A stretch of 64,000 nt of DNA from an uncultured Clostridia bacterium. Lineage in GTDB: Bacteria > Bacillota > Clostridia > Oscillospirales > Acutalibacteraceae. The notes under the pieces are model-generated. The model did no database searches. It saw only the letters and a list, made by a program, of their open reading frames with translations, and was not told where the DNA came from. The translations under genes were made by a program, and so were the position numbers. Position 1 is the first letter of the stretch; each line of letters begins with the position of its first letter. Location of the stretch: positions 1 through 64,000 of the forward strand of contig CANQGT010000009.1 of assembly GCA_947623505.1 (NCBI GenBank), in the 5' to 3' direction. Below are positions 22,684 through 31,989 of the stretch, one piece after another.

Positions 22684-25479
22684 TTATTTTCCCATTTGAG
22701 CCATTACCGTGGCGCAGTGCGCGCAAAGCTCGGGATGCTCGCTGTTTTCTCCCACGGTTGTAGAGAATTTCCAGCAGCGTTCGCATTTGCCGCCGTCCGC
22801 TCTCGAAACCTTAACGGTGAGTCCGTCCACATCGCCGTCAAATTCCTGCATTTCTTCGGTAACCTCAACGGCGGAGGTGATGAAGATCTCGGGCAATTCG
22901 GCCTCAACGGATTTAAGAAAACCGTAAAGATCGCCCTGAGCACCCAAAACGACCTTGGCCTCAAGGGATTTTCCTATCGTCTTTTCGTTTCTCGCGAGTT
23001 CAAGCGCTTTCTGCACGTCAACACGCACGGCGTGTATCTTTTCCCACTTTTCCATAAACGCCTTATCCGTTTCGATAAATTCCGCCTTCGGTATTTCATT
23101 GAAGAGTGGAGACTCGGCGTTTCTTGATTTATCGTGCGGCATATACTGCCATATTTCATCACAAGTAAAGGCAAGAATTGGAGTCAGAAGGAGGGTAAGG
23201 GAATCAAGTATTTTATAGAGCACCGTCTGCGCCGCGCGGCGAGTCCGCGATTCGGGCAGAGAGGTGTAAAGCCTGTCTTTCAGAACGTCGAAGTAAAAAT
23301 TACTCATATCAACAACGCAGAAATTGTGTATCGCGTGGGCGGCCGTGTGATATTCGTAAATCTCATAGCCGTTTCTCGCGGTAACGATAACTTCGTCCAG
23401 CTTCATAAGGGCATACTTGTCAAGCTCTTCCAGCTTATCGTTTTCAAGCATATCCTTATCGGGATCGAAATCATAGAGATTTCCGAGGCAGAAACGGGCG
23501 GTATTCCTTATCTTTCTGTAATTATCCGAAAGCTGTTTCAAAATTTCGGGGCTTATGCGAATATCGGCGTGATAATCGGAAGAAGCAACCCAAAGTCTCA
23601 AAATATCGGCTCCGTACTGCTCAATGATGTCCTGCGGATCAATGCCGTTTCCAAGGGATTTGGACATTTTTCTGCCCTCTCCGTCAACAGTCCAGCCGTG
23701 CGTTATGATTTGCTCAAACGGCGCTCCGCCGCCTCCCGCCACCGAAGTCAACAGCGAGGATTGGAACCAGCCTCTGTACTGATCGGCGCCCTCAAGATAA
23801 ACGTCCGCGGGGCGTTTCAGATAATCCCTTTTAGCACATACGGCGGCGTGCGTGGAACCGGAGTCGAACCAAACGTCCATAATATCCGTTTCCTTATCAA
23901 AGCCTTTTTGAGAGCCGCAGTGCGGGCATTTGAAGCCCTCCGGCAGGAAATACTCCGCGTCGTGGGCATACCACGCGTCCGAACCCTCCCGGCCGAATAT
24001 CTTTGACACCTTCATCATAAGGTCGTTGTCAATAATTTCCCTGCCGCATTCCTTACAGTAAACGACGGGAATCGGAACGCCCCATTTTCTCTGGCGCGAG
24101 ATGCACCAGTCGGCGCGTTCTCTTATCATAGACTGAAGTCTGTCCTTCCCCCATTCGGGGAACCATTTAACGCTCTCGGACGCTTTTATAGCCGCATCCT
24201 TGAAATCGTCAACTGAGCAGAACCACTGAGAAGTGGCTCTGAATATAACAGGCTTATGGCATCTCCAGCAATGGGGATATTGGTGAACTATTTTTTCAAG
24301 AGCGAAAAGATGGCCCGTTTTTTCAAGGTGCAGGGCTATGGGCTTGTTTGCCTCCTCGGTTGAAAGACCGGCGAACTGCCCCGCCTCTTCGGTAAGATGC
24401 CCCGTTGCGTCCACGGGAACTATTACCGGTATCTCGGGATAGTTTTTGCATACGACGAAGTCCTCAACGCCGTGACCGGGCGCGGTGTGAACGCAACCCG
24501 TGCCGCTTTCAAGAGTAACGTGATCGCCGACTATTACGAGCGAAGTGCGATCCAAAAACGGGTGAGCGCATTTCATATATTCGAGCTCCGAGCCCTTGAT
24601 AACCCCGCAGGTCTCATAATCGTCGGCGCCTCTTGCTTTCATCGCGGCGGCAACAAGATCGGTTGCCATAACGTAATATTCATCTCCGCTTTTTACGAGA
24701 GAATATTCAAAACCGGGGCCCACGCATATCGCGACGTTTGCCGGCAGAGTCCAGGTGGTAGTAGTCCATATAACGAAATACGTTTTGGAAAGGTCGGCCC
24801 CCATTGCGGTGAGCTTGCCAAGATCGTCCGTTACGTTGAATTTAACATAAATGGAATGGCAGGGATCCTCGCCGTACTCTATTTCGGCTTCCGCAAGAGC
24901 CGTGTTGCAGTCGGCGCACCAGTAAACGGGCTTCAAGCCCTTGTAGATATACCCCTTTGAAGCCATTGAGGCGAATACCTTTATCTGCTCCTCCTCAAAA
25001 TCCTTTGTGAGGGTGATATAGGGATTATCCCATTCGCCGATAGCGCCAAGGCGTTTGAAGCCCTCGCGCTGAACGTCAACAAAGCCGAGAGCCGTCTCAC
25101 GGCATATCTTTCTGAGCTCCAAATCGGAAATATTGCTGTCGGCCGTGATATTGGCGGTTTTCCTCGCCTTGAGTTCGGTGGGAAGCCCGTGCGTATCCCA
25201 GCCGGGAACATAGGGCGATTTAAAGCCCGTCATATTCTTGTATCTCACAATAAAATCCTTTAGCGTCTTATTGAGAGCGTGACCGATATGGATAGGGCCG
25301 TTAGCGTAAGGCGGGCCGTCGTGAAGCACAAAGAGCGGCTTCCCCTCGTTGAGCTTCATAAGCTGCCTGTATTGATCGTGCTCGTACCATTTTTTAAGTA
25401 TTTCAGGCTCGCGCTGAGGCAGAGAGGCCCTCATCGGGAAGTCTGTTTTCATCATATTTAACGTTTCTTTATAGTCCAT
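22684..25479 (-). CDS. ileS: Isoleucyl-tRNA synthetase
   Basis: IleRS charges tRNA-Ile and edits misactivated valine. The 931-aa product has the class I motifs HIGH (64-67, in NGPIHIGHALNKT) and KMSKS (in EGRKMSKSLGNGIDP), a CP1 editing domain (TTWTLPANVAICVGPG, with GTGCVHTAPGHGVEDF) and a C-terminal zinc domain (GKCERCWKFSTTVG, LCAHC). I start at the ATG at 25479 (GGAG upstream). The zinc-containing, bacterial-type form is typical of Firmicutes. The gap to divIVA is only 45 bp and holds no T-box leader, so expression seems set by the operon. The divIVA-ileS link is widespread in Gram-positives. Confidence 0.97.
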   Translation of the reverse strand: MDYKETLNMMKTDFPMRASLPQREPEILKKWYEHDQYRQLMKLNEGKPLFVLHDGPPYANGPIHIGHALNKTLKDFIVRYKNMTGFKSPYVPGWDTHGLPTELKARKTANITADSNISDLELRKICRETALGFVDVQREGFKRLGAIGEWDNPYITLTKDFEEEQIKVFASMASKGYIYKGLKPVYWCADCNTALAEAEIEYGEDPCHSIYVKFNVTDDLGKLTAMGADLSKTYFVIWTTTTWTLPANVAICVGPGFEYSLVKSGDEYYVMATDLVAAAMKARGADDYETCGVIKGSELEYMKCAHPFLDRTSLVIVGDHVTLESGTGCVHTAPGHGVEDFVVCKNYPEIPVIVPVDATGHLTEEAGQFAGLSTEEANKPIALHLEKTGHLFALEKIVHQYPHCWRCHKPVIFRATSQWFCSVDDFKDAAIKASESVKWFPEWGKDRLQSMIRERADWCISRQRKWGVPIPVVYCKECGREIIDNDLMMKVSKIFGREGSDAWYAHDAEYFLPEGFKCPHCGSQKGFDKETDIMDVWFDSGSTHAAVCAKRDYLKRPADVYLEGADQYRGWFQSSLLTSVAGGGGAPFEQIITHGWTVDGEGRKMSKSLGNGIDPQDIIEQYGADILRLWVASSDYHADIRISPEILKQLSDNYRKIRNTARFCLGNLYDFDPDKDMLENDKLEELDKYALMKLDEVIVTARNGYEIYEYHTAAHAIHNFCVVDMSNFYFDVLKDRLYTSLPESRTRRAAQTVLYKILDSLTLLLTPILAFTCDEIWQYMPHDKSRNAESPLFNEIPKAEFIETDKAFMEKWEKIHAVRVDVQKALELARNEKTIGKSLEAKVVLGAQGDLYGFLKSVEAELPEIFITSAVEVTEEMQEFDGDVDGLTVKVSRADGGKCERCWKFSTTVGENSEHPELCAHCATVMAQMGK

Positions 25480-25524
25480 TACAGAGTCTCCTTTATGCGG
25501 AAAATTCCGCACAATATATGTATA

Positions 25525-26661
25525 TTATTTTTTTCTTTTCTTGAAAAATCCGCGGAATTTCAGATCGTCGTCATCGTCGTCATCCGCCTCATAATCATCG
25601 GGCGGAATAAGGCTCAGCTTTTCGTCCGTTCTCTCGTCGCCGTGCTTTACATTGAAAAAGCTTTCAAACGGAAGATCTCCGCTCTGCGAGCTTTCAATAT
25701 CCTCCATTTCGGGCTCCTCCGTTATTTCGGTAACGGGATATCCCTCTATCGGCGTTATTTCATCGGCGGTAAAAGCGTCTATGGCGGATTTTACGTCAAC
25801 GCCGCCTATTTGGGCGTCACCTGAGGAAATTTCGGATATTTCTTCCGTTTCCTCTGTTTCACCCGCGTTTTCGGCTTCCACGCTCTCTTCAACTTCCTCG
25901 ATTTCCTCTATCTCCTCAACCTCGTCCGCATCATCGGGTTCTTCGACGGGCTCAGCCGTTTCTTCGGTTTCCTGCGGATCCGCTTCGGCTTCGTCGGCGG
26001 TCTCCTCGTCGAACGGCTCCATTTTTTCCATATCGGCAACGATGCTGTCAAGCTTTTCGCTCGCCTCGGCCGAAGTGGGAATAATGGCGTCTTTCATTTC
26101 CTTAAGCCTTTTCAGTTCGTCCTCATACAGAGAAATAAGGCTTGCCTTGAACGCTCTCGATTCCTCTTTGAGCTTTGAGGCAAGGTTTTCGTGCTCCTCT
26201 TTTTCGGCTTTGGCTTTTGAGATAAGCTCGCCCGAGGTTTCCTTTACCTGAGCTATTATTCCGTTTGCGGTGGCTTTGGCAGTATTGAGTATGCCGCTTG
26301 CCTTTTTCTCGGCCTCGGTTGCTATCGCGTTCGCGACGTCCGTTTTCTCCTTTGTGAGCTTCGCCACGTAATCGCGCGCGTCGGAAATGAGCTTTTCCGC
26401 CTTTTCCTTTGCTTCCTTTGAAATCTCTCCGGCGGTTTTTTGGGCGGTGATAAGCGTTTCCTTTATCGTGTCTTCCTCCGCCCTGTATTCAACAATCTTA
26501 TTCGCAAGGATCTCCATCTTTCTGTAAAGTTCCTTGTTTTCAGCGTAAACGGCGGCGTATGATTCCGCTATTTCATCAATAAAAGCGTTTGTTTCGTCTA
26601 TATCATAACCATGCTCTGATGTAGACAGCTTTTTTTCCTTTATCTGATTTGGTGTTATCAT
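25525..26661 (-). CDS. divIVA: DivIVA domain protein with long acidic tail
   Basis: DivIVA proteins bind curved membrane at poles and septa and recruit division or growth factors. The 378-aa product has the N-terminal DivIVA domain (MITPNQIKEKKLSTSEHGYD, about 1-50; the usual DV..K.F is partly altered), then a long coiled coil with Ala/Lys/Glu repeats (about 40-200), and an unusually acidic tail (about 205-378) rich in Glu, Asp and Glu-Glu-Ile runs ending in a short basic KKRKK. GGAGGGG lies before the ATG at 26661. It follows sepF by 20 bp, as in many Firmicutes. The tail makes it about twice the size of Bacillus DivIVA. Confidence 0.92.
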   Translation of the reverse strand: MITPNQIKEKKLSTSEHGYDIDETNAFIDEIAESYAAVYAENKELYRKMEILANKIVEYRAEEDTIKETLITAQKTAGEISKEAKEKAEKLISDARDYVAKLTKEKTDVANAIATEAEKKASGILNTAKATANGIIAQVKETSGELISKAKAEKEEHENLASKLKEESRAFKASLISLYEDELKRLKEMKDAIIPTSAEASEKLDSIVADMEKMEPFDEETADEAEADPQETEETAEPVEEPDDADEVEEIEEIEEVEESVEAENAGETEETEEISEISSGDAQIGGVDVKSAIDAFTADEITPIEGYPVTEITEEPEMEDIESSQSGDLPFESFFNVKHGDERTDEKLSLIPPDDYEADDDDDDDLKFRGFFKKRKK

Positions 26662-26681
26662 ATTCTTCCCCTCCAAAAATA

Positions 26682-27176
26682 TTACATAAACATTCCGTTT
26701 TGCTCAAGCTCGTCTAAAATATCGTCGCCGAGCACATCAACGTTATAAGGCGTTATTATATAGGTGCTGTTTGCCACTCTCTTTATTGAACCCTCAACGG
26801 CATAGGCCACTCCGCTCAGAAAATCAAGCATACGCCTTGCTATATCGCGGTTCGTTGATTCAAGATTCAGCACGACCGTTCTTTTCATCTTCAGATTATC
26901 GGCAATACCCTGCGCTTCGCTGAACTGCTCGGGCTTAACAAGCACAACCTGCACCTGCGCGGTGGTATGAATGCTTACAACCTTATCCGAATCGGTACGA
27001 TAGCGATGAAATCTTTCGGTTTTTTCCTCCTTCGGAACACTGACGTTTCTTGCACGACGATTTTGCTTTGCCGCGTGAGGAACTTCGTAACCGGAAGAAT
27101 TATCCTCATAAAAATCATCGAAATCTTCATCAGGTCTTTCCCTGAAAATATCGGTGAATTTTTCTAATAAACCCAT
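26682..27176 (-). CDS. sepF: Cell division protein SepF
   Basis: SepF anchors FtsZ to the membrane and aligns filaments at the septum. The 164-aa product begins MGLLEKFTDIF, an amphipathic membrane-targeting helix, followed by an acidic linker and the conserved C-terminal domain: VVLVKPEQFSEAQGIADNLK, the RTVVLNLESTNRDIARRMLDFLSG motif and GSIKRVANSTYIITPYNVDV. I start at the ATG at 27176 since GGAGGCGG stands upstream; an open frame continues further but runs into yggS. The yggS-sepF-divIVA order is the usual Firmicute division cluster; ylmG is missing. Confidence 0.95.
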   Translation of the reverse strand: MGLLEKFTDIFRERPDEDFDDFYEDNSSGYEVPHAAKQNRRARNVSVPKEEKTERFHRYRTDSDKVVSIHTTAQVQVVLVKPEQFSEAQGIADNLKMKRTVVLNLESTNRDIARRMLDFLSGVAYAVEGSIKRVANSTYIITPYNVDVLGDDILDELEQNGMFM

Positions 27177-27186
27177 ATTCCGCCTC

Positions 27187-27924
27187 CTAAACATATTTTC
27201 TTGCGCCAAAGACGGCGGAGCCGACTCTGACGATATCCGCGCCCTCGGCAATGGCGGCTTTGTAATCCCCGCTCATTCCCATGGACAGAATATCCATATC
27301 TACATTATCTATTTTTTTGCCTTTAATGTCAATGAAATATTGCCTCATTTCGGCAAAATAACGCCTTGCCTGCGCCTCGGTTTCACAAATCGGCGGAATC
27401 GTCATAAGTCCTTTGATTTTTATGCCCGGCAGCGTCGATATCTCATAGAGAATATCCTCAAGCTCTTCGGCAAAAATGCCGCTTTTGCTTTCCTCTTTTC
27501 CTATATTTACCTCCGCAAGGCAATTTGTGACAACGCCTTTCAAGACCGAAATCTTTGATATTTCCTTTGCGAGCTTCAGCGACGAAACGGATTCTATCAT
27601 ATCCGCCTCGCCGACTATGCTTTTTACTTTATTCGTCTGCAAATGGCCTATCAGGTGCTTTTCAACTCCGTTTAAACGGAGACTGTCTCTTTTTGAAAGA
27701 TACTCCTGAACGCGGTTTTCGCCTATAAGATCCGCGCCGAGAGCCAAAACCCTGTTTATATAGACAGGCTCCACGGTTTTAGTAACGCACATAAGGCGAA
27801 CGTCGTTTTCGCCGCGCCCCGCTTTAACGGCGCTTTCTCGCACCTCGTCAAGCACTCTTTTGTAATTTTCCTCTACCGCTTTAAGCTTTTCTTCATCAGG
27901 CAAAAACTTTTCCGTTGTGAACAT
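27187..27924 (-). CDS. yggS: YggS/YlmE family PLP-homeostasis protein
   Basis: This is the single-domain TIM-barrel PLP-binding protein (PLPBP) that buffers pyridoxal phosphate. The 245-aa product has the PLP lysine region (VRLMCVTKTVEPVYINRVLALG), GENRVQEYLSKRD, the HLIGHLQTNKVKSI strand, EVNIGKEESKSGI, and GLMTIPPICE followed by SMGMSGDYKAAIAEGADIVRVGSAVFG with the phosphate-binding Gly and Arg. It begins inside the end of the HlyD-like gene (29-nt overlap) behind GAGGAAAGG. In B. subtilis the equivalent ylmE also precedes sepF (ylmF). Confidence 0.95.
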   Translation of the reverse strand: MFTTEKFLPDEEKLKAVEENYKRVLDEVRESAVKAGRGENDVRLMCVTKTVEPVYINRVLALGADLIGENRVQEYLSKRDSLRLNGVEKHLIGHLQTNKVKSIVGEADMIESVSSLKLAKEISKISVLKGVVTNCLAEVNIGKEESKSGIFAEELEDILYEISTLPGIKIKGLMTIPPICETEAQARRYFAEMRQYFIDIKGKKIDNVDMDILSMGMSGDYKAAIAEGADIVRVGSAVFGARKYV

Positions 27925-29140
27925 CCTTTCCTCTTATAATTATTTCGTCATACGGCTTTATGCCGCCGGATATTTCGCTGTCGCCGTAGCTGAGGATAAC
28001 ATAATCCTCGCCCGTATAAAGTATATCGGCGCGCCTCCACTTGGCGATATTTGACACAAGCGCGTAAACGCCCTTTTTGCCGTCAAGCTCGTGAACGGCC
28101 GACGGGCTGACCTTTACGCCGGTGTAGGATTTGACTCTTATCTCTATATCCTCAAGCCTTAAAGCGGATAATTCGCTGCTCATCTCGTTGCAGGATAAAA
28201 CAAGAAGCGTGTTTTCGGAAGCCGCGGAGGTGCCCGCCCCTTTTTCTATTTTGCATTTTATCGTTTTATCCAGAGATTTTATATATACCTGAACGGAATC
28301 GCCGTTTTCAAGCCCCTCCAAATCCTGAGAATTTACAACGCAGCACAAGTACCACACGAAGCTGCCGATTATTTTTCCGCCGCCCTTTACGGAGCCTTTG
28401 ACCGAAAGCGCCTTTTCAAGATAACCGTTGAACGTGTTTACATCCAAATCCTTTACTTCGGAATAGCCGAACTGCCCCTCGCAGCCGTCGGTGTATTTTG
28501 AATAGTAGCCCGAATTCTCTGCCTTTATGTAATCCGAAGGCTTGCAGGAATTAACGTCTATCCCGCTTATTTTACCGTTTATTTCTTTCAAAACTTCGGT
28601 AAAATCGATATTTTCGTTTATAAGCATTTCTCTTTTGGTGAGATAATCGCTCAGCTTGCTGCCGCAATCCTCGGCGGCGCTTATCTCTCCGCGGGCGGCG
28701 CTGCGGATAAATCCGTTTACGCTTGAAAGAATATTGCCCTCTAAAGTTTCGACGTCCGTAACGCTGCCTACGGAAACGTTTATCATATCTATGTAATGCT
28801 GACGTTCCTTTTCAAGCTCAAGATAATTTGAATAATTCTGAGCGTTTTCGGCCGATGAAAACATCATTGCGATATTTCCGCCTTTTTTGACCTTTTCGCC
28901 GTCCGATACCGTGGCGACGGCAACCCCGCTTTTGCTTTGCACGGGCTTTTCGTCCCTGATTATCAGCGCGCGCGTTTCAACGGCGTCGTAAACGGTGGCA
29001 ACCTCGGCGGTCTGAGTCTTCAGACTTACGCTCATCACGCTTATACATTCCACGGCGACAAAAATTAGGATAAGGATTATTATCCCCAACATTATAAGGT
29101 TTTGGCCCGAGCCTTTTTTCGGTTTAACTTTATCAGCCAT
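27896..29140 (-). CDS. HlyD-like membrane fusion (adaptor) protein
   Basis: The 414-aa protein has a short basic start, one membrane anchor (LIMLGIIILILIFVAVECI, about 15-33) and an extracytoplasmic part like HlyD/RND-type adaptors: a lipoyl-like half (VQSKSGVAVATVSDGEKVKKGGNIAMMF, about 67-94), a helical hairpin (about 100-210), a second half with WYLCCVVNSQDLEGLENGDSVQVYI, and C-terminal beta strands with the usual IKPYDEIIIRG. No transporter partner is adjacent. Genes of this type between miaA or mutL and yggS-sepF recur in Clostridia as I recall, so it may serve the division machinery, but that is inference. It overlaps the miaA stop by 8 nt. Confidence 0.82.
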   Translation of the reverse strand: MADKVKPKKGSGQNLIMLGIIILILIFVAVECISVMSVSLKTQTAEVATVYDAVETRALIIRDEKPVQSKSGVAVATVSDGEKVKKGGNIAMMFSSAENAQNYSNYLELEKERQHYIDMINVSVGSVTDVETLEGNILSSVNGFIRSAARGEISAAEDCGSKLSDYLTKREMLINENIDFTEVLKEINGKISGIDVNSCKPSDYIKAENSGYYSKYTDGCEGQFGYSEVKDLDVNTFNGYLEKALSVKGSVKGGGKIIGSFVWYLCCVVNSQDLEGLENGDSVQVYIKSLDKTIKCKIEKGAGTSAASENTLLVLSCNEMSSELSALRLEDIEIRVKSYTGVKVSPSAVHELDGKKGVYALVSNIAKWRRADILYTGEDYVILSYGDSEISGGIKPYDEIIIRGKDVHNGKVFA

Positions 29141-30053
29141 AGTTTAAAAATTCCCTGCTTTTATTTATCGCCGTTTGAACAATATCCACGCCGTCAGCGT
29201 CGGCATAGAGCCAAACCGCGTTTTTTCTTCTTTTGAACCAAGTGATCTGCCTTTTGGCATAGCGCCTTGTTTCTCTTTTTAGGTTTTCCGCCGCTTCTTC
29301 AAGGCTTGCCTCACCGTCAAAATAAGGCTTCAGTTCCTTGTGGCCGATGGCCTGAGCGGAATTTGCGCCTTTCTCGGCAAGGCAGCGGCGCGCCTCATCA
29401 ACAAGCCCGTTTTCAAGCATAATATCGACACGGCGGTTTATTCTCCGATAGAGCTTTTCTCTATCCTTAAAGCCTATTACGAAATACAGCGTTTCGTAAG
29501 GAGTTTCCTCAAGACGCGAATTTTCATTCTGAAAACTTTTGGTGCAGCCCGAAGAATAGTATATTTCAAGCGCCCTCGCCACTCTTTTTTTATTGTTTTT
29601 ATGAATGCCGCGCGCGGATTCGGGATCAACGGCGCAAAGCTCGCCGTAAAGCTCGTCGGCGCTTTTTTTCATAAGATTTTCGCGCAGGGCGGGATCGGTC
29701 TGCGCCGGCGTGAATTTAATATTGTCAACAAAGCTGTCAATAAACAACCCCGTCCCTCCGACGATTATCGGCACCGCGCCCTTTTCGGTTATATCCTTTA
29801 CCGCTTCGCCCGCGAGGCGGCAGAAATCCGATACGGAGAAGCTTTCGTTTCTTTCAAGAAATTCCGTAAGGCGGTGCGGAGCCTGAGCCCGTTCCTCCCT
29901 TGTGGGAGCGGCGGTGGCAACGCTCATACCTTTATATATCTGCATGGAATCGGCGGATATTATCTCGCCGCCGACCGCTTTGGCTATTTCAATGCCGAGA
30001 GCCGTTTTCCCGCTCGCGGTAGGTCCGGCTACAACTATGATTTTTGTTTTCAT
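29133..30053 (-). CDS. miaA: tRNA dimethylallyltransferase
   Basis: MiaA adds a dimethylallyl group to A37 of tRNAs that read codons starting with U. The 306-aa product has the P-loop GPTASGKTALGIEIA (about 9-23), ISADSMQIYKGM with the catalytic Asp, TAAPTREERAQAPHRL, VGGTGLFIDSFVDN, and ANSAQAIGHKELKPYFDG followed by RETRRYAKRQITWFKRR. The ATG overlaps the mutL stop (TGATG). MiaB, the enzyme that acts next on the same base, is encoded at the other end of this run, so both steps of the ms2i6A37 modification come from one transcript. Confidence 0.96.
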   Translation of the reverse strand: MKTKIIVVAGPTASGKTALGIEIAKAVGGEIISADSMQIYKGMSVATAAPTREERAQAPHRLTEFLERNESFSVSDFCRLAGEAVKDITEKGAVPIIVGGTGLFIDSFVDNIKFTPAQTDPALRENLMKKSADELYGELCAVDPESARGIHKNNKKRVARALEIYYSSGCTKSFQNENSRLEETPYETLYFVIGFKDREKLYRRINRRVDIMLENGLVDEARRCLAEKGANSAQAIGHKELKPYFDGEASLEEAAENLKRETRRYAKRQITWFKRRKNAVWLYADADGVDIVQTAINKSREFLNYG

Positions 30054-31957
30054 CACTGTATTCTTCCGAACTGCTTTTCGAGCTCGTGCCTTGAAATTTT
30101 TATCATAACAGGTCTGCCGTGAGGGCAGTATCTTATATTCGGCATGGAAAGCAGTTTTTTAACGAAAAGCTCCCGTTCGTAATCGGAGGTGTTATCCCCG
30201 CCCTTGACTGCGCCGCGGCAAGCGGTGGAATGAAATATCCAATCCATTTTTTCGGGCTCTATATCCGTTTTATGCTCAAGCAGTTTCTGCGCTATCTCGA
30301 TTATCAAATCGCTTATATCCGCCCCGTCCAGCATGGCCGGAGTTTCCCTTACAAGCACCGAGGTGTTGCCGAAATCCTCAGCGGCGAATCCGCACTTTGC
30401 CAAAAGCGGCAGATTTTCGATTATAACGGCATACTCGTCGGCAGAGAGCTTTACCGCCGCCGGACTGAGCAAGACCTGCGAATTTATCTGCGACTGAGCC
30501 CTGAGGCGCTCGTAATTCATCCGTTCGTGAGCCGCGTGCTTGTCTATATAATAAAGGTCGTTTTCGATTTCAACTATTATGTAAGTTTTAAAAGCCTCGC
30601 CCACGATTTTGAAAACCGGAGGCGCGTCCTTTTCGTCAATAACCGCTGCCGGTTCCGTTTTTTCTTCCTTTTCCTCTTCAAAAAGAATATCCGGCGCGCC
30701 GCGCTTCGGCTGACCTTTCCTTGTTTCGGCGTTCTTTCCGAAAATATCGAGTTTTATACCGGCCGTTTTGCGAACGCTTTCCCCGCCGTCCGACTGATAT
30801 ATCGGCTTTCGCGGCGATTCGAGCTTCCACGGATTTGCCGTATCGTTTACGGCAAAACGAAGCTGATTAGGCTTTTCCCCTTTTTTAAAGAAATCGGATT
30901 TTACTACGGCGGCAGGGCTTTGAGCAAAACGCTTTTCATCCGCCGAAAAGCTGCCCTGTTTAACCGTATCCTTTGTTTCCAAAGCCGTTTTTACGCCATA
31001 GAAAATAAGATTGAAAACCGGCCTTTCATTAACAAAACGGACTTCTATTTTTGCGGGATGAACGTTGACGTCAACGAGTTTTGAATCAAGCTCCACATTC
31101 AAAACGCAGGCGGGATATTTCCCCGTCATAATCGAATTTTTATAAGCCTGCTCCAACGCGGCAACGGCGGTGGCGCTTTTAACAAATCTGCCGTTTATGA
31201 AAAAGAACTGCATTGCCCTGCTCTTGCGTGACCGGTGCGGGCTGCTTACCAAGCCGTAAACTCTCATTCCCTCATAAGAATAATCAACGTCAATAAGAGT
31301 GTCTGAAAATTCTGCGCCGTAAACGGAATAAACGGCGCTTTTCATATCGCCGTTTCCCGAAGTGAACAGCGCCTGCCGACCGTCGCGGATAAATCTGAAC
31401 GAAACGGCGGGATTGGATATCGCCGCCCTTTCCGTAACTCCCTGAACGGCGTTTGCTTCGGTAACGTCTTTTTTAAGAAATTTCATTCTGGCGGGCACGT
31501 TGCCGAAAATATTTCTTACGATAACCGTGGTGCCGTTTGGGCAGCCCGCGTCCGAAAGCGAAATCTCCTCGCCGCCCGAAATCTCATATCTCGTTCCCGT
31601 ATCCTCATCATTCGTTTTTGTGAGCAGTTCAACGGAGGACACCGCCGCTATTGAAGCCATAGCCTCGCCCCTGAAACCGAGAGTGGATATGGAATCAAGA
31701 TCCTCGCTTTTTGATATTTTTGAGGTGGCATGCGGCAGGAATACCTTTTTTACGTCCTCCCTCGCGATACCGCAGCCGTCGTCCGTTATCCGTATATATG
31801 TTGAACCGCCGTTTTTTATTTCAACGGTTATATGCTTCGCGCCCGCGTCCAACGAGTTTTCTATCATTTCCTTAACAACGCTCATCGGGCGCTCCACAAC
31901 CTCGCCCGCGGCGATAAGGCTGTAAATCTCCTTTGGAAGTACGTTTATTTTAGGCAT
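30053..31957 (-). CDS. mutL: DNA mismatch repair protein MutL
   Basis: MutL links mismatch recognition by MutS to strand removal. The 634-aa product has an N-terminal GHKL ATPase (AAGEVVERPMSVVKEMIENS, DDGCGI, TLGFRGEAMASIAAV), a transducer domain (NGRFVKS, DVNVHPAKIEVRF), a variable linker (about 340-440) and a C-terminal dimerisation domain. This domain has the endonuclease signature as DKHAAHERMNYE (Lys for the usual Gln), ACRGAVKGG and CPHGRPVMI, so it should be a nicking MutL as in Bacillus, used by bacteria without MutH. It lies 32 bp after mutS. Confidence 0.96.
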   Translation of the reverse strand: MPKINVLPKEIYSLIAAGEVVERPMSVVKEMIENSLDAGAKHITVEIKNGGSTYIRITDDGCGIAREDVKKVFLPHATSKISKSEDLDSISTLGFRGEAMASIAAVSSVELLTKTNDEDTGTRYEISGGEEISLSDAGCPNGTTVIVRNIFGNVPARMKFLKKDVTEANAVQGVTERAAISNPAVSFRFIRDGRQALFTSGNGDMKSAVYSVYGAEFSDTLIDVDYSYEGMRVYGLVSSPHRSRKSRAMQFFFINGRFVKSATAVAALEQAYKNSIMTGKYPACVLNVELDSKLVDVNVHPAKIEVRFVNERPVFNLIFYGVKTALETKDTVKQGSFSADEKRFAQSPAAVVKSDFFKKGEKPNQLRFAVNDTANPWKLESPRKPIYQSDGGESVRKTAGIKLDIFGKNAETRKGQPKRGAPDILFEEEKEEKTEPAAVIDEKDAPPVFKIVGEAFKTYIIVEIENDLYYIDKHAAHERMNYERLRAQSQINSQVLLSPAAVKLSADEYAVIIENLPLLAKCGFAAEDFGNTSVLVRETPAMLDGADISDLIIEIAQKLLEHKTDIEPEKMDWIFHSTACRGAVKGGDNTSDYERELFVKKLLSMPNIRYCPHGRPVMIKISRHELEKQFGRIQ

Positions 31958-31989
31958 TCAAATCACCTCTCTTTCCGCTATGCCGACCT

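Noticed and set aside
25480-25524. A T-box leader for ileS
   Set aside because: Only 45 bp separate divIVA and ileS and they contain no T-box sequence.
30119-31084. A 321-codon plus-strand open frame
   Set aside because: It is antisense to mutL and shows no family motif.
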